Of a stretch of DNA of 64,000 nucleotides, positions 48,279 to 56,706 are shown one piece after another (the first letter of the stretch is position 1; each line of letters begins with the position of its first letter). Both the position numbers and the translations under genes were made by a program. The notes below the pieces were generated by a model that saw only the letters and a list, made by a program, of their open reading frames with translations, did not search any database and had not been told where the DNA came from. Source of the stretch: Acidobacteriota bacterium (GTDB lineage: Bacteria > Acidobacteriota > Terriglobia > Bryobacterales > Bryobacteraceae). The stretch spans positions 63,307-127,306 of the forward strand of contig JAFDVS010000009.1 in assembly GCA_018268935.1 (NCBI GenBank), read 5' to 3'.

Positions 48279-50444
48279 ATGTCCCCAGCTGCTCCGGTTT
48301 CCGCAATTGGCAGTTCCGCCACCCCGGCACAGGGAGCGCGTACGGCTGCCCCCAGGGCGAAAAGCACTTCCGATCGCGCGCCGCTCTCCTTTGGCGGGCA
48401 AATCACCAGTTCCCTCGCCAACGCGCCATGGAAAGAGCTCTCCGTGCCGCTGGCGGTGCTGGGAATCCTGCTGGCAATGATTACGCCGATGCCGCCACTG
48501 ATGCTCGATCTGCTGATCAGCGCCAATATCACGCTGTCGGTGGTCGTGCTATTGGTTGCGATGCATATTCTGAAGCCGGTGGAATTCAGCGTCTTTCCCA
48601 CTACTCTTCTCCTGCTCACGTTGTTCCGCCTTGCTCTGAACGTCTCCAGTTCGCGGCTCATTCTGCTCAGTGGCAACACGGGCACCAGCGCCGCTGGAGA
48701 AGTCATTGAGGCGTTCGGGCAGTTCGTCGTGGGTGGGAACTACATCGTGGGGACAGTGATTTTCCTCGTCCTCATCGCCATTCAATACGTCGTGATTAAC
48801 CACGGCGCCGTGCGCATTTCCGAGGTCACTGCGAGATTTACCCTCGATGCTTTGCCGGGAAAACAGATGTCCATTGACTCAGACCTCAACGCGGGGCTGG
48901 TGGATGAGGCCGGCGCGCGGGCGCGGCGCAAAGCCTTGTCGGCAGAGGCCGAGTTCTACGGCGCCATGGACGGTGCGTCGCGCTTCACACAGCGTGACGC
49001 GGTGGCCAGCATCCTGATCACGGCCATCAACATCGTGGCGGGCATTCTGATCGGCGTGGTGCAACACGGCATGGAAATCAGTCATGCCCTGGAGACATAT
49101 ACGGTGTTGACGATCGGGGACGGACTGGTAACTGTGATCCCGGCCCTGATGATCTCCATTTCCGGCGGCTTGATCGTCACCCGCGCCAGTTCCGAGGCGG
49201 GGTTGGAAGCTGACGTGCGGAGGCAACTATTCGGCCAGCCGCAACCGCTGATGTTGGCTAGCGGTGTTCTGCTGGCTATGGCCACATTTCCCGGCCTCCC
49301 CAAAATCCCGTTCCTTGTGCTGGGAAGCGGGATAGGCTACGCCGCCTGGAGGATGAAGAAAGAACAGCCGGCGCCGGAGGACGTCGGCCCACAAGAGACG
49401 GCAGCGCAACCGCGGGAAAATATCGAATCGCTCCTGCGTGTGGACAGTCTGGCCGTAGAGGTAGGGCTGGGATTGATCCGGCTTGTCGAGGGCGGTCCAA
49501 ACTCCCCACTGCTCAAACGGATTGCCGCTATTCGCCGCCAGATGGCATCCGATCTGGGCTATGTCATGCCGTCGGTTCGCGTCACCGACAACCTCTCTCT
49601 CCGCGCCTCGGAATACCTCATCCTGCTCAAAGGCGTAGAGATCGCCCGTTTCGAACTACCTCCCGGGCATGATCTGGCGATTCCGAGCCCTCGCGTAAGT
49701 ACCAAAATGGACGGCATTCCCACAAAGGAACCCGCATTCGGAATGGCTGCGCTGTGGATCCCGGCGACGAAGGCCGAAGCCGCCCGCATGGCCGGTTACA
49801 CGGTGGTCGATGGAGTGAGTGTGCTGGGCACGCATCTGGCTGAAATGGTGAGACGTTATGCGCACGAGCTGTTCTCGCGGCAGGATGCCAAGAAGGCGCT
49901 CGACCGGGTGGTGGAGGAGAATCCGAAGCTGGTGGAAGATCTGGTCCCGAAATTGCTCCCATTGTCCACAGTGCAGAAGGTTTTACAGAATCTGTTGCGG
50001 GAAAGAGTTTCCATCCGGGATACGGGATCGATTCTGGAAGCGCTCGGTGAGGCGGCGAATGTGACGCGCAACCCGACTGTGCTTACTGAGTTCGTGCGGC
50101 AAGCTCTGCGGCGCGTGGTGGCAAAACCGTATCTGAACGCCTCCGGGGATCTGCCATGCTATTTTCTCGACCCGGTCACGGAGCGTGCGCTGGAGAGCGG
50201 GGTCGAGCATGGCGAGAATTCCTCCCATTGGAACCTGCCGCCGCAGAAGATGCGGGAACTCGTGGACAAGCTCAACCGGGCCCTCGGCACACTGGAGGCG
50301 CCGACGGTGATCCTTACGGGTTCAGGTTGCCGTTACTTCCTGCGCCAAATGCTGGAGAGCACCATTCCGAATCTGATGGTCCTGGCTCATAACGAGATCC
50401 CATCCGGAGTGCGGGTGCTGTCACTGGGAACGATTGGAGGATAG
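48279..50444 (+). CDS. flhA: Flagellar export gate ATPase-coupled protein FlhA
   Basis: A 721-residue protein. About 50 non-conserved N-terminal residues precede the membrane domain (LSVPLAVLGILLAMITPMPP, LDLLISANITLSVVVLL, SRLILLSGNTGTSAAGEVIE, FVVGGNYIVGTVIFLVLIAI, the FHIPEP-like KQMSIDSDLNAGLVDEAGAR). The cytoplasmic domain includes SLRASEYLILLKGVEIARFE, YTVVDGVSVLGTHLAEMVRR and SIRDTGSILEALGEAA. It receives late export substrates and uses the proton gradient. GAGG lies before the ATG. Confidence 0.97.
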   Translation: MSPAAPVSAIGSSATPAQGARTAAPRAKSTSDRAPLSFGGQITSSLANAPWKELSVPLAVLGILLAMITPMPPLMLDLLISANITLSVVVLLVAMHILKPVEFSVFPTTLLLLTLFRLALNVSSSRLILLSGNTGTSAAGEVIEAFGQFVVGGNYIVGTVIFLVLIAIQYVVINHGAVRISEVTARFTLDALPGKQMSIDSDLNAGLVDEAGARARRKALSAEAEFYGAMDGASRFTQRDAVASILITAINIVAGILIGVVQHGMEISHALETYTVLTIGDGLVTVIPALMISISGGLIVTRASSEAGLEADVRRQLFGQPQPLMLASGVLLAMATFPGLPKIPFLVLGSGIGYAAWRMKKEQPAPEDVGPQETAAQPRENIESLLRVDSLAVEVGLGLIRLVEGGPNSPLLKRIAAIRRQMASDLGYVMPSVRVTDNLSLRASEYLILLKGVEIARFELPPGHDLAIPSPRVSTKMDGIPTKEPAFGMAALWIPATKAEAARMAGYTVVDGVSVLGTHLAEMVRRYAHELFSRQDAKKALDRVVEENPKLVEDLVPKLLPLSTVQKVLQNLLRERVSIRDTGSILEALGEAANVTRNPTVLTEFVRQALRRVVAKPYLNASGDLPCYFLDPVTERALESGVEHGENSSHWNLPPQKMRELVDKLNRALGTLEAPTVILTGSGCRYFLRQMLESTIPNLMVLAHNEIPSGVRVLSLGTIGG

Positions 50445-50455
50445 GAGGCAACCCC

Positions 50456-51631
50456 ATGCGACTGAAATCCTACTTTGCCGCCACGGTGGAATCCGCCATG
50501 CACCAGGCCCGGCAGGAACTGGGCGACGAAGCAATGTTGCTTGATTCTCGCCAGGCGGGACCGCAGGCCAAACACCTGGGCGCCTACGAAGTCGTTTTTG
50601 CAATGCCGGAAACAGCGCCACGAGAAACCGCCACGGCCGCTTTTCCACACAGCGCGGCGAGCAAAGAACCGGCGCGTTTCACAACGGATCTCGCCGACCT
50701 GCGGCGTGAATTGGACCGCATGCGCAATACGGTGGAGCGTTCCAGTTCGCTCGCTGCCGCGGCAGCAGGTTTGCTGCACGATCCTGATGTCGCCCGCTGT
50801 TATTCCGAATTGATCGCCTCCGATATTCATCCGGAGATTGCCCAGGAACTGGTGGTCTCCTGCGCCGGTTCCTCCGCCCGAGACGGCGGCGGATATCGCT
50901 CCTACGCCCGCCTTCGCTCCTTGGTACAGCAGGAAATCTCGCAACGGCTGAACGTTCAGCCGCTGGTTGGGCCCTCCGGTGGACGCCAGTCTCTTCATCC
51001 GGTTGTTTGCCTCGTCGGTCCTCCAGGCGCGGGAAAGACCTCCTGCCTGGTGAAGCTTGCCATTCGTTACGGACTGCCTTCGCGCAAGCCGATGCTGTTC
51101 GTCTCCCTCGATAACCTCCGCATATCAGGAGGCACGGCATTGCAACACTACGCCTCCCTGGTGGGCGCCTCGTTCGTGGAGGCCGAGTCGGGCCGTCACC
51201 TGGGCCAGATTCTCGATGAGTACCGGCACAAATACTGGATCTGGATTGATACGCCGGGATCGGGCCCGCGTGAGACAGATGTAATCGAAGAGTTATCGGA
51301 ATACGTGCGACCTATTCCTGAAATTGATACTCATTTGGTACTATCGGTCGCCATGAAATCATCCGATTTAAGAGTGGCGGTGACGCGCTTTGCGCCGTTT
51401 GCGCCGAAGAAGCTCCTGTTTGCGCATTTGGACGAAACCGGCACCTACGGAGGGATTTTCAGTGCGATGGTTGCAAGTGGCTTGCCGGCATCCTTTCTTG
51501 CCGCCGGGCAACAGATTCCGGAAGCAATTGAGCCTGCTCATTGCGCCAAACTGCTCGCACTGCTAGGAGACGAAACCGCGGCGGCTGCGCCCTGCCTGAC
51601 CCACGCCGGCCGGGCCGTAGCCGGCCAATAG
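50456..51631 (+). CDS. flhF: SRP-like GTPase FlhF
   Basis: A 391-residue protein with the N-terminal basic motif MRLKSYFAATVESAMHQARQ, ELGDEAMLLDSR and a GTPase domain: P-loop VCLVGPPGAGKTSCLVKLAI, LFVSLDNLRISGGTALQHYA and IWIDTPGSGPRETD in place of the usual DTAGR. FlhF sets flagellar number and position together with the ATPase FlhG. FlhG, usually the next gene, is not found here. AGGAGG precedes the ATG. Confidence 0.92.
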   Translation: MRLKSYFAATVESAMHQARQELGDEAMLLDSRQAGPQAKHLGAYEVVFAMPETAPRETATAAFPHSAASKEPARFTTDLADLRRELDRMRNTVERSSSLAAAAAGLLHDPDVARCYSELIASDIHPEIAQELVVSCAGSSARDGGGYRSYARLRSLVQQEISQRLNVQPLVGPSGGRQSLHPVVCLVGPPGAGKTSCLVKLAIRYGLPSRKPMLFVSLDNLRISGGTALQHYASLVGASFVEAESGRHLGQILDEYRHKYWIWIDTPGSGPRETDVIEELSEYVRPIPEIDTHLVLSVAMKSSDLRVAVTRFAPFAPKKLLFAHLDETGTYGGIFSAMVASGLPASFLAAGQQIPEAIEPAHCAKLLALLGDETAAAAPCLTHAGRAVAGQ

Positions 51632-51641
51632 GAGACGACAA

Positions 51642-51698
51642 ATGGAGACATCGCAGGATGGCGCGGGGGGAATGAAAGCTGTTGGAAGAGGCAACTGA
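51642..51698 (+). CDS. Possible 18-residue micro-ORF between flhF and fliA (flhG remnant?)
   Basis: ATG 51642 with an excellent ribosome-binding site (TAGGAGACGACAA) encodes METSQDGAGGMKAVGRGN and stops at 51698, five bases before the fliA ATG. Many genomes carry flhG at this place, and FlhG proteins begin with a DQAxxLR-type activation helix; QDGAGGMKAV is at best a distant echo of it. It may be a coupling peptide that carries ribosomes to fliA, or nothing. Evidence is the ribosome-binding site and position only. Confidence 0.35.
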   Translation: METSQDGAGGMKAVGRGN

Positions 51699-51702
51699 AC
51701 CC

Positions 51703-52452
51703 ATGAATGCGTACCGGGCCAGTCCAGATTTACAACACGAAGAACGAGAACGTCTGATTCTCGACCACTTGCCTCAGGTGAGGTTAATCGCACGACGAAT
51801 TCACGAGCGTTTGCCGGAAAGCGTCAACCTGGAAGACTTGGTTTCCACGGGAATCGTTGGGCTGATCTCGGCAATCGACCACTTCGACCCCGCGCACAAC
51901 GTCAAGCTGAAGACGTACGCCGAATACAAGATTCGCGGCGCAATTCTCGACAGTCTACGTGGCCTCGATTGGGCTCCGCGGCAACAGAGAAAGCGCGCCA
52001 AACAGATCGAGGCCGCCATTGCGGCACTGGAGCAGCAGCTGCATGGCGCCCCGACGGAAGAACAGATTGCCGCCGCTCTGCGGCTAACCATTGAGGAGTA
52101 TCACGACTGGCTGGTCGATATTCGCGGGGTGAACCTGGGCAGCCTGGAGTCCTCCTCGCCGGAGGACGATGGGCGCGACCTGCTCAAATACATCTCGGAT
52201 GATGAGCAGCACTGGCCGTCCCGGCTGCTCGAACGCGCCGAGCTGGAGAGGCTGTTGCAGGAAGCTATCGAGAAGATGCCGCCCGTGGAGCGCACGGTGC
52301 TGAGCTTGTACTACCAGGAGGAAATGACGTTACGCGAGATTGCAAGGATCGTGGATCTCCATGAATCGAGGGTGTCGCAGCTCAAGTCGCAGGCGATCCT
52401 ACGGCTGCGATCCTTCATTGAGAAACGCTGGCCGACGGCGCGCGGTTTGTAG
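51703..52452 (+). CDS. fliA: Flagellar sigma factor FliA (sigma28)
   Basis: About 249 residues from ATG 51703 (TTG 51682 would add seven). Sigma70-family group 3 motifs: RERLILDHLPQVRLIARRIH, VNLEDLVSTGIVGLISAIDH, YAEYKIRGAILDSLRGLDW (region 2), EEQIAAALRLTIEEYHDWL (region 3), and region 4 LPPVERTVLSLYYQEEMTLREIA-like (MPPVERTVLSLYYQEEMTLR) with LHESRVSQLKSQAILRLR. It directs late flagellar and chemotaxis genes. An FlgM anti-sigma gene is not seen in the window. Confidence 0.94.
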   Translation: MNAYRASPDLQHEERERLILDHLPQVRLIARRIHERLPESVNLEDLVSTGIVGLISAIDHFDPAHNVKLKTYAEYKIRGAILDSLRGLDWAPRQQRKRAKQIEAAIAALEQQLHGAPTEEQIAAALRLTIEEYHDWLVDIRGVNLGSLESSSPEDDGRDLLKYISDDEQHWPSRLLERAELERLLQEAIEKMPPVERTVLSLYYQEEMTLREIARIVDLHESRVSQLKSQAILRLRSFIEKRWPTARGL

Positions 52453-52483
52453 CACGCCGGGCAGGCTTGATTGAGGAACCCCA

Positions 52484-53359
52484 ATGGCCATTGAAGATCG
52501 CAAAACGCTGGGAGAAGGCGGGATCTGGTTCGCCGACATCTTTCAGCAGGCGCTCGGTCAATCGCTCGAAGCGATGACGACCGAGCAGCCCAAAATGGAA
52601 TGGTCCGTGGTTCCTTCCGCGCAATGGACGCCTGATCCCTCCCTCAAGTGGGCGTGGTGGGAGCAAGCCATCACCGCCACTTCGAATACCATTCTCTGGC
52701 TCGGGCTGTCGGAGGCGGACTGGAACTCGATTGGGAAGCTGGCGCTTGCCGCCGCCGGAATAGACGATGCGACCCCCGAAGACTGCCAGGGAACATGGAA
52801 GGAGATCGGCAGCCAGGCCCTTTCATCGAGCGCATCAGCTTTTGGAAAGCGTATCCGCAAGGAGGTCAACTGCGGGGCAGGGAAGGACGTCGATGCTCCC
52901 AAGGCGCTTGAAACCTGTATCGAGTTTACGATCGAAGTGGCCGGATCCCGGCACGCTGTGCGCCTTGGCTGGAACGCCGACATCCAACTGATCCTCAACC
53001 CTCCGCCTGCCGCGGCGCCGGAACCGGAGCAGAAAAGCAGCGCCGCCCCAAGCGCGCCCGCCAAAGGTAAGAGCTCTACTCCGGCTGCGGTGGAGAACTC
53101 CAGAACTCTAAGTCTCCTTCTCGAGGTGGAACTGCCCGTCAGCGTCTCCTTTGGCCGGGCTCAACTCCCTCTCAAAGATGTCCTCAAACTGAATAGCGGT
53201 TCCATCGTGGAACTGAACCGGGCGATCGCCGAACCGGTGGAAATCATCGTCAATAACTGCGTCATCGCGCGGGGGGAAGTCGTGGTAGTGGAAGGCAACT
53301 ACGGAGTGCGCATCAAACAGATCATCAGCAAGGAGGAGCGGCTCCGCACGCTGTACTAG
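52484..53359 (+). CDS. Long FliN/FliY-type C-ring protein with N-terminal CheC-like region
   Basis: A 291-residue protein. The last about 80 residues are a SpoA/FliN domain (LLEVELPVSVSFGRAQLPLK, LNSGSIVELNRAIAEPVEII, ARGEVVVVEGNYGVRIKQI). An Ala/Pro-rich linker separates it from an N-terminal region of about 170 residues (GIWFADIFQQALGQSLEAMT, WWEQAITATSNTILWLGLSE) that may be a CheC/CheX-like or FliM-middle-like module. FliY of Bacillus combines CheC and FliN domains. Together with the short FliN at 44849 the cell has two FliN-type subunits. Confidence 0.82.
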   Translation: MAIEDRKTLGEGGIWFADIFQQALGQSLEAMTTEQPKMEWSVVPSAQWTPDPSLKWAWWEQAITATSNTILWLGLSEADWNSIGKLALAAAGIDDATPEDCQGTWKEIGSQALSSSASAFGKRIRKEVNCGAGKDVDAPKALETCIEFTIEVAGSRHAVRLGWNADIQLILNPPPAAAPEPEQKSSAAPSAPAKGKSSTPAAVENSRTLSLLLEVELPVSVSFGRAQLPLKDVLKLNSGSIVELNRAIAEPVEIIVNNCVIARGEVVVVEGNYGVRIKQIISKEERLRTLY

Positions 53360-53367
53360 CAAATCCC

Positions 53368-53784
53368 ATGGCCCCGGTTCTTCTCTCCTCTTTTCCCTAC
53401 CTCGCCGGCCTCGGCGGCCTGGGGATCGCGCTGTTTCTTTTTCTCGCCATGCGGCGCATGCAAGCCGACTTTCAATCGAGGTGGAACAAACGCCAACAGG
53501 CACTGCAATCGGAGTTGGGCAGGACGCGAAGCCTGCTGCAGGAACTGGCACAAAGGGTGGAAGAAGCCGAACGGCGTGCCGAAGTCTCCGGCACGCCGCA
53601 ATCTGGCCTGAAGGGCATTAATCTGAACAGGCGCACGCAGGCAATGCGTATGTTCCGCCGCGGGGAAACCGCGGCTCAGGTCGCATCCAGTCTGGGGATC
53701 CCGCAGTGCCAGACGGAGCTATTGATGAAGGTACACAAGATACTCAGTGCAAACGCGGCCAGTGCCGCAGGCAATCAGAACTGA
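53368..53784 (+). CDS. Membrane-anchored coiled-coil protein with HTH-like C-terminus (DUF2802/DUF6115-like)
   Basis: A 138-residue protein, last gene of the plus-strand flagellar run, eight bases after the FliY-like gene. One N-terminal membrane segment (YLAGLGGLGIALFLFLAMRR), a coiled coil (QQALQSELGRTRSLLQELAQ) and a C-terminal helix-turn-helix-like stretch (RRTQAMRMFRRGETAAQVAS, SLGIPQCQTELLMKVHKIL). This layout is seen in small proteins of unknown function in flagellar clusters. The end overlaps the PDZ gene by ten bases tail-to-tail. Confidence 0.75.
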   Translation: MAPVLLSSFPYLAGLGGLGIALFLFLAMRRMQADFQSRWNKRQQALQSELGRTRSLLQELAQRVEEAERRAEVSGTPQSGLKGINLNRRTQAMRMFRRGETAAQVASSLGIPQCQTELLMKVHKILSANAASAAGNQN

Positions 53785-54620
53785 AACTCCTGATTGCGCA
53801 CGGTCCGCCCGCGCGGGCGAGTATCCTCACTCGCAGAGGAAACCGTGACGCTCACCGCCATTTCTTTCTTGTCGCGTACCACGGCCACCCCGACGGGTTT
53901 CTTTTCCGCCGCGCGCAACGCCCGCGTCACTTCGCTCGGGCTCGATACCGGCTTCCCATCCACCTTGACGATGACATCGCCGGCGCGAATCCCGGCTTGC
54001 TCGGCGGCGCTTCCCTTCGACACGGAGCGCACCAGCACCCCGTCCTTCACTCCAAAGAACTCCGCCAGCTGTGGATTCAATTCCTCGGCTTCCACACCCA
54101 ACAAGCCGCCGCGCCAGCTCAACATCGGACGCGGCATTTCATTCATCCGCAATTCCGGAATCTGCGGTATGGCAATCTGCATATCGCCAACACCCAGCGT
54201 GCGCATCTTCTTTGCTTCGATGGTCGCGCCGAGATTCATCGTCTGGCCCGCACGGGCGACGAGCATCTTCACCTGCCGCCCTGCCGGCGTTTCCCGCACC
54301 AGCCGGATGAACTGATCGATGCCTTCGACGCGCTGGCCCTGATACTCCAGCACGACATCCTGTGGCTGCAGTCCGGCCTTTGCCGCGGGGCTCTCCTCTT
54401 CGACACGCGTGATTTCGACGCCATGCTCTTCGCGAAGCTTCAGCGACTTGGCGCGTTCGGCATTCACTTCGGCCACCGCGACACCCAGGAAACTCTGATT
54501 CCTGGGGTACATCAACACCATATCCTTCGGCTTGTCTTCCTTCTGGGCGTTTGCCGTGGGCGTCACTCCGCCGAGGCCAAGCGACAAAGCCGCTGCCATC
54601 AATATTCCATGCCACCGCAT
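53775..54620 (-). CDS. Secreted protein with two PDZ domains
   Basis: A 281-residue protein with signal peptide (MRWHGILMAAALSLGLGG). Two PDZ modules: SFLGVAVAEVNAERAKSLKL, GVEITRVEEESPAAKAGLQP, QDVVLEYQGQRVEG, and LLGVEAEELNPQLAEFFGVK, VLVRSVSKGSAAEQAGIRAG, DVIVKVDGKPVSSPSEV. No protease domain precedes them, unlike DegP/HtrA. Likely a periplasmic binding or adaptor protein. Last gene of the ECF sigma operon; AAGGAAGGA lies before the ATG. Confidence 0.88.
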   Translation of the reverse strand: MRWHGILMAAALSLGLGGVTPTANAQKEDKPKDMVLMYPRNQSFLGVAVAEVNAERAKSLKLREEHGVEITRVEEESPAAKAGLQPQDVVLEYQGQRVEGIDQFIRLVRETPAGRQVKMLVARAGQTMNLGATIEAKKMRTLGVGDMQIAIPQIPELRMNEMPRPMLSWRGGLLGVEAEELNPQLAEFFGVKDGVLVRSVSKGSAAEQAGIRAGDVIVKVDGKPVSSPSEVTRALRAAEKKPVGVAVVRDKKEMAVSVTVSSASEDTRPRGRTVRNQEFQF

Positions 54621-54646
54621 ATAGATCCGTCCTTCCTTATGTCAGT

Positions 54647-55804
54647 TTATTCGTGCCGTTTCAGGTGAATGATGCCTCCGGTAGCGGAGAGCCGCAGTAC
54701 GGGCCCTCCTCCGTTGATCGCGCCACGCGCGGCCAGAGGCGTTCCCATTGAAGGCAGCCGCAGAACGCGAATTTCCGGAAAGTCGGAAAAGATCCGCGCC
54801 ATCGCACCGGCCGCTTCGTTTTCTGCCTGAACGGTTACTGCAATATTAGACGGAAGAAGCACCGTTATGTCACCGGCGCTCGTATTGAGATAAGAATCGC
54901 GGACGCGTTCGGGTGAGATGCCGGCGACGATACTCCCCAACTGCGTTGCCGCGCGGAGCCGGCCGGAAACCGAATCGAGCCGGATGGGCCCGCTGCCGGA
55001 GTCGCAATCGGCGCCCCGGGCGGAACGAATATGGATCGCACCACCCGTGGTGTTCGCCCGCACCTGCCCGTCGGCTCGCCCTATCTCCACCAACCCGCCC
55101 CGTGTGCGCGCATCCACGTGGGCGAACGCCCGCTCAATCTGAATATTGCCGCCGCCGGTTACAGCCGAAACAGGCCCCATGGCCTCTCCCACAAATACTT
55201 CGCCGCCGGCTGTCTCAATGACGGTCGTAGACCCGGCTCCATCGATGCTGATCCCGCCGCCGCCGGATTGAATGCGGATGGCCCCGGCGACACGCCCGAG
55301 GCGGATTTCGCCTCCCCCGGTCTGCGCTGTGAGAGAACCCGAGATGCGGTCCATGCGCACCGACCCGGCCTTGGCGTTGACCCGCACCGCTCCGGCCAGA
55401 TCAAACGCGGAGATCACACCATCCATCACCTGAAATGCCGTCTCCGGAAGGGATCGCGGCACCCGCAATTCCACTTCGGCGGTGACGCGCGGTCCTTGCG
55501 ATGCCACAGACAGCACCGCCCTGCCCGAAACGACGGAGTGCCGGACGGCAGGTGCGGACAGCAGAGCCTTAGCCGCGGCAAAGCTTTGTGCCCGCACGCG
55601 GCGCTTGACGATGTAGCTTACATCATCGCGCCACTCGCCCTGGGTGTTCACGCGGCCCGGCGCTATCACCGTTAGCCCGGCGCCGGCGGGCAGAAACCCT
55701 CCGTCAATCCGCACCCAATCATTGCCTTCGCGCACGATTCGATAAGAAGTATCGTGCTGGCCGGCTGCCGATAACGCCGCCAGCAATAGCAACACCAGCT
55801 TCAT
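54647..55804 (-). CDS. Secreted DUF4097-type beta-helix protein
   Basis: A 385-residue protein (signal MKLVLLLLAALSAAGQ). The body has repeated short beta-strand turns rich in Gly, as in DUF4097/adhesin-like domains: VRVNAKAGSVRMDRISGSLT, AQTGGGEIRLGRVAGAIRIQ, SGGGGISIDGAGSTTVIETA, GGEVFVGEAMGPVSAVTGGG, NIQIERAFAHVDARTRGGLV. Such proteins often accompany ECF sigma/anti-sigma pairs as envelope output genes. It starts two bases after the anti-sigma stop. Confidence 0.85.
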   Translation of the reverse strand: MKLVLLLLAALSAAGQHDTSYRIVREGNDWVRIDGGFLPAGAGLTVIAPGRVNTQGEWRDDVSYIVKRRVRAQSFAAAKALLSAPAVRHSVVSGRAVLSVASQGPRVTAEVELRVPRSLPETAFQVMDGVISAFDLAGAVRVNAKAGSVRMDRISGSLTAQTGGGEIRLGRVAGAIRIQSGGGGISIDGAGSTTVIETAGGEVFVGEAMGPVSAVTGGGNIQIERAFAHVDARTRGGLVEIGRADGQVRANTTGGAIHIRSARGADCDSGSGPIRLDSVSGRLRAATQLGSIVAGISPERVRDSYLNTSAGDITVLLPSNIAVTVQAENEAAGAMARIFSDFPEIRVLRLPSMGTPLAARGAINGGGPVLRLSATGGIIHLKRHE

Positions 55805-55806
55805 GC

Positions 55807-56706
55807 TCAGAACGTCTCCACCGATGCGTTGGCTTCGCGCAGAGCCTTCAGCGTTTTCTGCCGGATGTAGGGATTGCTCTCGCGCACGATCACTTCCTGC
55901 AGCGTGCCGATGACATCGATCTGCACCTCGCTGGCCAGCATATCCACGGCCTGCGTGCGCACTCCGGGATTGTCATCCTCCAGCAGCACCTGTGCCAGGA
56001 CGCGCCGCGTTTCCGGATCCCGCGACACCGGGCGCAGCGCCTCGATCGCCTTCAGCCGCACCCCAGGATTGCTGTCCCACGCCAAGGCGCGCAGCAGCGC
56101 CCGGCGCACGTCGCTTTGCTCGCATTGCGCCTTCAGTGCTTCCAGCGTGCGCGCGCGTAATCCCGGGTCCGACGGGTCCGTGGCCGCCGTCAGCAGCATG
56201 CCGCGAATGCGATCGTCATTCAGTTGTCCGGAAAGAGTCTTCTGCCGAACCTCTTCCACGATCAGGTCCACGCCGCCCGACTCATTGGCCGTCAGATTCC
56301 GCACCCGCAACGCCGAGGGCTCATTCACATTGCGCGACACGTCCCACAACCGGCCGCCGGTGAAACCGAATGCAACCAGGGCAAGCGCGCCCACCGGCCG
56401 CAGAAACGCTGGCGATGGAACGGTTACCGTGAAGAACCGGCGCAAGCGCGCCCAAAGTGTATTCTGCTCCGCCTGGCGCATGGCCGTTGTGCGCGACCGC
56501 AGTTCGCGGCGGCAGGCGACCAGCAGTTCGGGCGAAGGCTCGGTTTCCTGCTGATCCATTGCCGCATGAAACGCGCGCATGCTCTCCAATTCGGCCTGGC
56601 ACGAACCACACTGGGAAAGGTGCTGTTCGATCTGCTCTTCCTGCTCGAATTCCAGCTCGCCGTAAAGATAAAGTGTGAAATCCTGTTTGGCTGCTTCGCA
56701 GTTCAT
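55807..56706 (-). CDS. Zinc-finger anti-sigma factor fused to HEAT repeats
   Basis: A 299-residue protein. The N-terminal ZAS domain reads MNCEAAKQDFTLYLYGELEF, QIEQHLSQCGSCQAELESM (H-x3-C-x2-C). One membrane segment (VGALALVAFGFTGGRLW) follows. The C-terminal part contains HEAT-like helical repeats (DPGLRARTLEALKAQCEQSD, NPGVRLKAIEALRPVSRDPE, NPGVRTQAVDMLASEVQID, NPYIRQKTLKALREAN). The finger should hold the ECF sigma encoded just upstream; the HEAT repeats may sense a partner in the periplasm. Start overlaps the sigma stop as ATGA. Confidence 0.88.
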   Translation of the reverse strand: MNCEAAKQDFTLYLYGELEFEQEEQIEQHLSQCGSCQAELESMRAFHAAMDQQETEPSPELLVACRRELRSRTTAMRQAEQNTLWARLRRFFTVTVPSPAFLRPVGALALVAFGFTGGRLWDVSRNVNEPSALRVRNLTANESGGVDLIVEEVRQKTLSGQLNDDRIRGMLLTAATDPSDPGLRARTLEALKAQCEQSDVRRALLRALAWDSNPGVRLKAIEALRPVSRDPETRRVLAQVLLEDDNPGVRTQAVDMLASEVQIDVIGTLQEVIVRESNPYIRQKTLKALREANASVETF

